5,353 nucleotides of DNA from assembly GCA_902495985.1 (NCBI GenBank), contig CABUZF010000100.1:1-5353 (forward strand), read 5' to 3'. The notes beneath the pieces are model-generated. The model was not told the DNA's origin. It saw only the letters and a list, made by a program, of their open reading frames with translations, and did no database searches. The position numbers were made by a program, and so were the translations under genes. Within the stretch, counting starts at the first letter, position 1; each line of letters opens with the position of its first letter. Of the stretch, positions 1-4,152 are shown piece by piece. Origin of the DNA: an uncultured Collinsella sp. GTDB taxonomy: Bacteria; Actinomycetota; Coriobacteriia; Coriobacteriales; Coriobacteriaceae.

Positions 1-192
1 CAGCAGTGCGCCGGCCGGCGTCACCTTGACGCCCGAGTGCGAGCGCTCGAACAACGTGATGCCGAACTCGGCCTCGAAGCCCGACACCTGCTTGACGAGG
101 GCCGGGGTCGACACGCGCAATCTTGCCGCCGCACGCGAGAAGCTCCCCAGCTCCGCGGCGGCCGATATGGCCTCAAGTCGTCGATCGTACAC
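1..192 (-). CDS. LysR-family transcriptional regulator, N-terminal part (cut by left window edge)
   Basis: The reverse strand encodes 64 residues beginning MYDRRLEAISAAAELGSFSR and continuing off the left edge. This is the typical N-terminal winged helix-turn-helix of LysR-type regulators: the GSFSRAA segment (residues 16-22), the recognition-helix region VSTPALVKQV (27-36), the wing FGITLFERS (43-51) and the closing VTPAG (57-61) all sit where the family has them. The effector-binding domain lies outside the window. I chose the GTG at 192-190 because GGGAG sits six bases upstream and the N-terminus then has family-typical length. An in-frame ATG at 225-223 would add 11 basic, unconserved residues and lacks a good SD. 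The gene is divergent from the SDR operon, the classic arrangement in which a LysR protein represses itself and activates its neighbours when a ligand binds. Family identity is secure; the regulated operon is inferred from position. Confidence 0.92.
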   Translation of the reverse strand, partial: MYDRRLEAISAAAELGSFSRAAARLRVSTPALVKQVSGFEAEFGITLFERSHSGVKVTPAGALL

Positions 193-198
193 GTCAAT

Positions 199-203
199 CT
201 CCC
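199..203 (-). promoter_or_regulatory. Ribosome binding site that decides the GTG start of the LysR gene
   Basis: On the minus strand this reads GGGAG, six bases before the GTG at 192-190. No comparable SD precedes the in-frame ATG at 225-223, so the GTG start is preferred. Confidence 0.7.
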
Positions 204-241
204 GTTTTCGCGCCCGTGGCCACATGGTGCCACAGGGGGTT

Positions 242-253
242 GTTTTCGCAGGT
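242..253 (-). repeat. 12-base motif ACCTGCGAAAAC, copy facing the LysR gene
   Basis: Read on the minus strand this is ACCTGCGAAAAC, ending 49 bases before the LysR start codon. It is an exact copy of the motif on the plus strand at 358-369, so each divergent gene has the motif in the same orientation upstream of it. After one mismatch the match continues for two more bases (AC). A shared operator half or leader element is the likely meaning. Confidence 0.65.
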
Positions 254-357
254 CACGCGCTCAGTTGAGCATAAACTGCATCGCACAGTGTAAACCTACG
301 GTTAACGCCATTCTAACAAATATGCAATTCATCTGCGTAAATGCAAAGCATACGATA

Positions 358-369
358 ACCTGCGAAAAC
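358..369 (+). repeat. 12-base motif ACCTGCGAAAAC, copy facing the SDR operon
   Basis: This plus-strand copy ends 56 bases before the SDR start codon and forms a perfect 12-bp inverted repeat with 242-253 across 104 bases. Its last base is the first base of the CCACGTGG palindrome at 369-376, which in turn overlaps the hairpin at 373-399, so three symmetric or repeated elements are packed into about 42 bases. Confidence 0.65.
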
Positions 370-372
370 CAC

Positions 373-399
373 GTGGGTCGATTAATGGGATCGACCCAC
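373..399 (+). promoter_or_regulatory. Perfect 10-bp inverted repeat in the SDR leader
   Basis: GTGGGTCGAT (373-382) is followed by a seven-base spacer and then its exact reverse complement ATCGACCCAC (390-399). It ends 26 bases before the SDR start codon and just ahead of the SD (AAGGGAAG, 413-420). It could be a DNA operator dyad or, if transcribed, a strong hairpin in the 5' leader of the operon mRNA. There is no U-tract, so a terminator is unlikely. The role is inferred from symmetry and position only. Confidence 0.6.
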
Positions 400-425
400 A
401 GGGAGGCACAAGAAGGGAAGTTCCT

Positions 426-1307
426 ATGAGCAACTGGCTTAAGCTCGAGGGCGATGTCTGCGCCGTGACCGGCGCACTCGGCGGTATGGGCGTCGAGATT
501 TGCCGCGAGTTCGCCCGCAACGGCGCCAACGTCGTCCTGCTCGACCTGGACGAGGAAAAGGTCAAGGCCGCAGCCGCTGACCTCGCCGCCGAGTTTGGCA
601 TCCACGCCGAGGGCTACAAGATGAACGCCACCGACGAGGCCGAGGTTCAGGCCGCCGTCGACGCCACCATCGCCGACTTCGGTCGCGTCGACGTCCTCGT
701 CAACACCGCCGGTATCCTGCGCTTCGCCGCCATGGAGGACCTGCCGCTCTCCGACTGGAACGAGGTCATCAACGTCAACCTCACCGGCTACTTCATCACC
801 TCGCAGCGCTTTGGTCGCGAGATGATCAAGGCCGGCCAGGGCCGCCTGGTGCACATCTCGACCGTCGCCAGCCACTCCCCCGAGACCTTCTCGGGCGTGT
901 ACAGCTCCACCAAGGCAGGCGTCAACATGATGTCCAAGATGCTGGCTGCCGAGTGGGGCCCCTACGGCGTGCGCTCCAACTGCGTCGAGCCCTGCTTTGT
1001 CAAAACCCCCATGTCGGCGAGCTTTTACGCCGACCCCGAGGTCGAGAAGAGCCGCAGCCGTCTGATCGCCACGCGTCGCATCGGCGAGGTCAGCGATATC
1101 GCCAACGCCGTCATGTTCCTGGCGTCCAAGCGCTCGGACTTTACCACCGGCGACGCCATCAAGGTCGACGGCGGCTTCTCCAATATGATGGGCGACCTCA
1201 CCGCCAAGCCCGGCGGCCGTCGCGCCTATGCCGACAACTACCTTAAGAACAAGGGTGTCGAGCTCTGGTCCGATGAGTCCGGCGTCGCCAAGCCGACTGA
1301 CCAGTAA
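426..1307 (+). CDS. Short-chain dehydrogenase/reductase (SDR), classical type, probably NAD(H)-dependent
   Basis: This 293-residue protein is a Rossmann-fold oxidoreductase of the classical SDR family, which interconverts alcohols and ketones in the cytoplasm. The cofactor motif TGALGGMG is at 15-22. D40 ends the second beta strand, which in this family favours NAD(H) over NADP(H). The NTAG motif is at 93-96. The catalytic tetrad is N118, S145 (or T146), Y159 and K163 in YSSTK. The usual Pro-Gly pair after the active site reads P189-C190, an uncommon change. The closing VDGGF motif (about 242-246) is followed by some 45 extra residues rich in Gly, Lys and Asp, longer than the common 250-residue form. 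The start is supported by AAGGGAAG five bases upstream. It is the first gene of the probable operon, 66 bases ahead of the transporter. The substrate is unknown; it does not resemble the 7-beta-hydroxysteroid dehydrogenase of Collinsella as I recall that sequence. Confidence 0.92.
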   Translation: MSNWLKLEGDVCAVTGALGGMGVEICREFARNGANVVLLDLDEEKVKAAAADLAAEFGIHAEGYKMNATDEAEVQAAVDATIADFGRVDVLVNTAGILRFAAMEDLPLSDWNEVINVNLTGYFITSQRFGREMIKAGQGRLVHISTVASHSPETFSGVYSSTKAGVNMMSKMLAAEWGPYGVRSNCVEPCFVKTPMSASFYADPEVEKSRSRLIATRRIGEVSDIANAVMFLASKRSDFTTGDAIKVDGGFSNMMGDLTAKPGGRRAYADNYLKNKGVELWSDESGVAKPTDQ

Positions 1308-1373
1308 ACCAACCTGACAGGGAGGCCCCGCGGACACGCCCGCTCCTCCCCCGTATCGATCAGAAAGAGTCCA

Positions 1374-2630
1374 ATGGCTTCCACCAACTCCAACAAGGGT
1401 CGCGCCGTCGTGCTTTCCGCCGCGTGCGTCACCATGTTCTTCATCAGCTCCATCGCGCTGTATTCCGTCGTGAGCAAGAACCTGCTCGCCGTCTACCCCG
1501 AGTGGTCGAGCGCCCTTACCTGGGCCTTCCCGGTCTTTCAGACCATCATGGCCGTGACGGGCATCTTCGCCGGCCGTATCTCCGATAAGATCGGCCCGCG
1601 CAACGTCGTGATCGCCGCCGCCGTGTGCTACGGCCTGGGCTGGTTCATGTCCGGCACCGTCACCGAGCCGTGGCAGTTCTACCTGTGGTTCTCGCTCGTC
1701 GCCGCCATCGGCAACGGCCTGGGCTACAACCCGGCGCTCACCACCGGCCAAAAGTGGTTCATCGACAAGAAGGGTCTCGCCTCCGGTATTACGCTCGCCG
1801 CTTCGACCGCCGGTCCTGCCGTGCTGTCCCCGGTGCTCGCCTCGCTGCTCATCCCGAGCCTGGGCATCTTTGGCGCCCTTAAGGCGCTCGGAGTCATCTT
1901 CTTTGTGATGATCGCCGCCTCCGCCCTGTTCCTGAAGGCCCCCGAGGCCGGTTGGCTGCCCGAGGGCTTCGAGGCCCCCAAGGGCGGTGCACATGCCGGC
2001 ACCTTCGGCGACCTCACCCCGGGCGAGATGGTCAAGACCCCGCGCTTCTGGGTCCTCATCATCACCTTCGCCTTTGCCGCCACCGCCGGTACTCTGCTCG
2101 TGGGCAAGGTTGCCTCCATCGCCGCCGTCCAGCTCTTCGCCGATCCCACGAGCGCCGCAGCCGTCGCCCTCGGCGGCGTGGTCGTCTCCGTCAACACCTG
2201 CGCCAACCTGGTTGGCCGTCTGTCCTTTGGCCAGATCATCGACAAGCTCGGCGCCTATAAGTCGCTGCTCATCAGCCTTGTCGTCACCATCGTCGCCCTC
2301 GTCATCATGTCGATGAGCTTTACGCAGGCCATGTTCTTTGTGGCGCTCGCCCTGCTCGGCTTTAGCTTTGGCGCCCTGCTCGTCATCTACCCGCCGCTCA
2401 CCGGTGGCGCCTTTGGCACCAGCAACATCGGCGTCAACTACGGCATCATGTTTTTGGGTTATGCCGCTTCCACCTGGATCAGCCAGCCCATCACCGCCGT
2501 GCTGTATCACGCCGAGGCCGGCAGCGCCGCCTACCAGCAGTCCTTCTACGGTGCCATTGTAATCGCCGCCATCGCCGTCGTGCTCACCGTCTACATGATG
2601 GTCTCCGACAGCAAGAAGAAGTCCGCCTAG
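1374..2630 (+). CDS. Major facilitator superfamily transporter, oxalate/formate antiporter (OFA) family-like
   Basis: This 418-residue inner-membrane carrier has about 12 predicted helices, with a central loop around residues 188-222 separating two six-helix halves. Motif A in the first half is GRISDKIGPR (67-76), with a matching GRLSFGQIIDKLG (281-293) in the second half. The block KWFIDKKGLASGI (127-139), the loop PEAGWLPEGF (190-199), MVKTPRFW (219-226) and FGTSNIGVNYGIMF (347-360) are characteristic of the OFA family, which exchanges or imports small carboxylates. The helix-11 lysine used by the oxalate carrier OxlT seems to be replaced by Y363, so oxalate is not the likely substrate; this alignment is from memory. 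The weak SD AAAGAG (1364-1369) precedes the ATG. The neighbouring dehydrogenases suggest uptake of their substrate or export of its product. Confidence 0.9.
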   Translation: MASTNSNKGRAVVLSAACVTMFFISSIALYSVVSKNLLAVYPEWSSALTWAFPVFQTIMAVTGIFAGRISDKIGPRNVVIAAAVCYGLGWFMSGTVTEPWQFYLWFSLVAAIGNGLGYNPALTTGQKWFIDKKGLASGITLAASTAGPAVLSPVLASLLIPSLGIFGALKALGVIFFVMIAASALFLKAPEAGWLPEGFEAPKGGAHAGTFGDLTPGEMVKTPRFWVLIITFAFAATAGTLLVGKVASIAAVQLFADPTSAAAVALGGVVVSVNTCANLVGRLSFGQIIDKLGAYKSLLISLVVTIVALVIMSMSFTQAMFFVALALLGFSFGALLVIYPPLTGGAFGTSNIGVNYGIMFLGYAASTWISQPITAVLYHAEAGSAAYQQSFYGAIVIAAIAVVLTVYMMVSDSKKKSA

Positions 2631-2638
2631 TTTTACCG

Positions 2639-2669
2639 ATGCGACAAAGGGACAGCCCCTTTGTCGCAT
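2639..2669. repeat. Perfect 13-bp-stem palindrome inside the operon
   Basis: ATGCGACAAAGGG (2639-2651) and CCCTTTGTCGCAT (2657-2669) are exact reverse complements around a five-base loop. The stem begins eight bases after the transporter stop and ends 19 bases before the SD of the next gene. No T-run follows on the plus strand (TCCACC), so it is not a standard intrinsic terminator. It may protect or process the mRNA, partly attenuate readthrough into the third gene, or be a copy of a dispersed intergenic palindrome. Palindromes of this style, with a GGGAC core, are in my recollection common between genes in Coriobacteriia; this is not checked. Confidence 0.8.
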
Positions 2670-2699
2670 TCCACCGGTCACCAGTATTAAGGAGTCGAA

Positions 2700-3740
2700 A
2701 TGTCTGAGCTCAACCCCGTCCGCATTGCCGTTATCGGCGCCGGCGCCATGGGCCGCAACCACATCCGCTTTGTCACCGAGGAGCCCGAGGCCGAGCTCGT
2801 CGCCATCGCCGACGCCTTTGAGGGCGCCCGCGCCACGGCCGAGGCCGCCGGCGTGCCGTTCTATACCGATCCCGCCCAGATGATGGACGAGGTCAAGCCC
2901 GAGGCCGTCATTATCGCCACCCCCAACGACCTGCACCTGGGCGTTGCTCGCGAGGCCATCAAGCGCAACATCGTGCCGCTGGTCGAAAAGCCGATCTCCA
3001 ACGACCTGGAAGATGCCCAGGCCTTCGCCGCCGAGGCCGAGACCGCCGGCGTGCCCGTGCTCGTGGGTCAGCACCGTCGCCACAACCCCTTCGTCAACAA
3101 GGCCAAGGAGATCATCGAGTCCGGCGAGCTGGGCAAGCTCACCGTGTCGAGCTTCCACTACATGATCTATAAGAACGACGAGTATTTCGATGTCGAGTGG
3201 CGCCGCAAGAAGGGTGCCGGCCCGATCCTGGTCAACCTGGTCCACGACGTCGACCTGCTCCGCTACCTGCTGGGCGAGCCCGTTGCCGTCCAGGGTATGC
3301 AGTCCAGCGCCGCCCGCGGTTTTGAAACCGAGGACTCCGCCGTGGTCAACGTCCGTTTTGCCGATGGCGCGCTCGCAAGCATGACCATCTCTGACGCCAC
3401 CGCCAGCCCCTGGAACTGGGAGGCAACCGCTCGCGAGGATCCGCAGTACCGCCCCTTCGACGCCGACGCCTACTTTATCGGCGGCACTAAGGGCGCCCTA
3501 TCGCTGCCCCGCCTGCACCAGTTCTCCTACGACGGCGCCTCCAACTGGCACAAGCCGCTGCAGATGGAGATTCCGGCCGTCGACCCGGCACTGCCGCACA
3601 AGATGCAGCTCAAGCACTTTGTGAAGGTTGTCCGCCGCGAGGTCGAGCCCGTCGTGACCCCCGCCGACAACGTTAAGACGCTCACGCTGCTTAACGCTAT
3701 CAAGGAGGCCGCCGAGACCGGCCAGCTCGTCGAGCTGTAA
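2700..3740 (+). CDS. Gfo/Idh/MocA-family oxidoreductase
   Basis: This 346-residue protein is a cytoplasmic NAD(P)-dependent dehydrogenase of the family that includes glucose-fructose oxidoreductase and inositol 2-dehydrogenase. The N-terminal Rossmann domain shows GAGAMG (13-18) and D38 at the end of strand two, favouring NAD. IIATPNDLH (71-79) and the signature EKP (96-98) with the cofactor-binding K97 follow. The catalytic region reads LVNLVHDVDLLRYLLGE, where H182 is the expected catalytic histidine. The aspartate four residues earlier in inositol dehydrogenases is V178 here, with N179 next to it, as in a less characterised branch of the family. The C-terminal sheet domain contains IGGTKGALSLP (260-270). 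AAGGAG lies five bases before the ATG, the best SD of the three operon genes. A strong terminator follows at 3815. The substrate is probably a sugar, polyol or their acid; it cannot be named. Confidence 0.92.
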   Translation: MSELNPVRIAVIGAGAMGRNHIRFVTEEPEAELVAIADAFEGARATAEAAGVPFYTDPAQMMDEVKPEAVIIATPNDLHLGVAREAIKRNIVPLVEKPISNDLEDAQAFAAEAETAGVPVLVGQHRRHNPFVNKAKEIIESGELGKLTVSSFHYMIYKNDEYFDVEWRRKKGAGPILVNLVHDVDLLRYLLGEPVAVQGMQSSAARGFETEDSAVVNVRFADGALASMTISDATASPWNWEATAREDPQYRPFDADAYFIGGTKGALSLPRLHQFSYDGASNWHKPLQMEIPAVDPALPHKMQLKHFVKVVRREVEPVVTPADNVKTLTLLNAIKEAAETGQLVEL

Positions 3741-3814
3741 TGCCTTAAGAGCGACCGCGGCAGAAACCCCCATGCCGAACCCTTCGGTCCGCCACCAACA
3801 AGCCCCTCTTCTTT

Positions 3815-3849
3815 GCCCCGCGAGCAGCCTCCTGCCCGCGGGGCTTTTT
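3815..3849 (+). terminator. Intrinsic terminator of the SDR-transporter-Gfo/Idh operon
   Basis: GCCCCGCG (3815-3822) pairs perfectly with CGCGGGGC (3837-3844), and after one mismatch GCAG (3824-3827) pairs with CTGC (3832-3835) around a four-base loop. TTTTT follows immediately at 3845-3849. It lies 74 bases after the stop codon of the Gfo/Idh gene. There is no A-run on the upstream side, so it works for plus-strand transcription only. Confidence 0.93.
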
Positions 3850-3871
3850 GGTACCTTGCCGGCGATTTTTC

Positions 3872-3880
3872 TGGGACGGG
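3872..3880 (+). repeat. Direct repeat TGGGACGGG, left copy
   Basis: An identical nine-base copy lies at 4091-4099. The two flank the 138-base inverted-repeat element at distances of 41 and 31 bases, and both follow a short T-run. Confidence 0.6.
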
Positions 3881-3921
3881 GTCTATTTTGCACCTCAGCC
3901 TGATTCGTTCGCCACGAAATG

Positions 3922-4059
3922 GGTCTATCTACTACGTTTAACCGACCACCCTCAACCATACCGAATTTCTCGAAATAAAAACCGCAGGTAGACGGGTTGC
4001 ATATTTTCGGAAAACCGGGGGATGGTCGACCAATACGGTTCAAACGTAGTAGATAGGCC
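3922..4059. repeat. 138-base intergenic inverted-repeat element (candidate MITE or structured RNA)
   Basis: The ends are a perfect 15-bp inverted repeat: CTATCTACTACGTTT (3925-3939) against AAACGTAGTAGATAG (4042-4056). The match extends outward through a T-G wobble and two G-C pairs to 3922/4059. Inward, after a bulged C4041, AACCG (3940-3944) pairs with CGGTT (4036-4040). Then, after a nine-base bulge (4027-4035), ACCA (3945-3948) pairs with TGGT (4023-4026) and CCCTC (3949-3953) with GGGGG (4017-4021, one wobble). A small inner pair, CCGAA (3961-3965) with TTCGG (4006-4010), closes part of the loop. Such near-complete fold-back is typical of miniature inverted-repeat elements or of a structured RNA. 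No transposase gene and no clear target duplication is visible next to the ends. Confidence 0.75.
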
Positions 4060-4090
4060 GTTTTCATGGCGCGGCCCCAAAACAGTCTTT

Positions 4091-4099
4091 TGGGACGGG
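4091..4099 (+). repeat. Direct repeat TGGGACGGG, right copy
   Basis: Identical to 3872-3880, on the other side of the inverted-repeat element. It also overlaps the start of the possible tex promoter. Confidence 0.6.
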
Positions 4100-4108
4100 T
4101 GGTATCCT
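4100..4108 (+). promoter_or_regulatory. Possible extended -10 promoter element for tex
   Basis: TGGTATCCT fits an extended -10 pattern (TG, one base, then TATCCT against TATAAT). It would give a start near 4115 and a leader of about 38 bases. No good -35 hexamer is visible 16-18 bases upstream, so this is tentative. Confidence 0.35.
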
Positions 4109-4152
4109 TGGTAGCCCTGTGCTGCAAACGCACCTTAAACGCAAGGAGTCCC

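Larger units (their letters stand above)
193..425. promoter_or_regulatory. Divergent control region between the LysR gene and the SDR operon
   Basis: This 233-base stretch holds no convincing gene and is more AT-rich than its flanks. Visible elements are: GTGGC-N8-GCCAC at 216-233; GTTTTCGCAGGT at 242-253 and its exact reverse complement at 358-369; a short dyad ACTG-N7-CAGT at 275-289; ATGC-AAA-GCAT at 341-351; CCACGTGG at 369-376; and a 10-bp perfect inverted repeat at 373-399. LysR-type proteins usually bind imperfect dyads with a T-N11-A core in such regions. The dyads at 275-289 and 341-351 are candidates but neither is an exact T-N11-A box. A weak minus-strand promoter could be TTTACA (294-289) with TATGCT (273-268), though the 15-base spacing is short. 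A weak plus-strand -10 could be TACGAT (351-356). Promoter positions are guesses. Confidence 0.6.
3850..4152. other. Intergenic stretch between the operon terminator and tex
   Basis: This stretch contains the long inverted-repeat element (3922-4059), two copies of TGGGACGGG, a possible promoter near 4100-4108 and the tex SD. A minus-strand open frame crosses it but is mostly antisense to the Gfo/Idh gene and shows no protein-family signature, so I call no gene here. Base composition is more AT-rich than in the genes on either side. Confidence 0.7.

Noticed and set aside
21..233. A 70-codon minus-strand frame overlapping the LysR start
   Set aside because: It is an Arg/Ser-rich shadow frame; the correct LysR frame on the same strand gives a clear helix-turn-helix.
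426..1307. Possibility that the SDR is a bile-acid 7-alpha or 7-beta hydroxysteroid dehydrogenase, suggested by a Collinsella-like host
   Set aside because: The N-terminal motif, the NAD-type D40 and the C-terminal tail do not match the Collinsella 7-beta enzyme as I recall it, and no bile-acid gene is nearby.
1318..1326. CAGGGAGGC, identical to 399-407, upstream of both the SDR and transporter genes
   Set aside because: The shared nine-mer resembles an SD core and lies too far from either start codon to be the working SD. One nine-base match of SD-like sequence is weak evidence for a regulatory repeat.
1320..1350. GGGAGG...CCTCCC pairing in the SDR-transporter gap
   Set aside because: The stem is only six base pairs with a 19-base loop and no T-run, which is not convincing as a terminator or regulatory hairpin.
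261..3245. A 994-codon open frame on the minus strand spanning the divergent region, the SDR, the transporter and part of the Gfo/Idh gene
   Set aside because: It is antisense to three well-supported genes, has low-complexity Gly/Asp/Val/His-rich translation with no domain, and is explained by strong GC bias at third codon positions, which removes stop codons from the opposite strand.
3775..3787. CCGAA-CCC-TTCGG mini-hairpin ahead of the terminator
   Set aside because: A five-pair stem without a T-run next to a much stronger terminator is likely chance.
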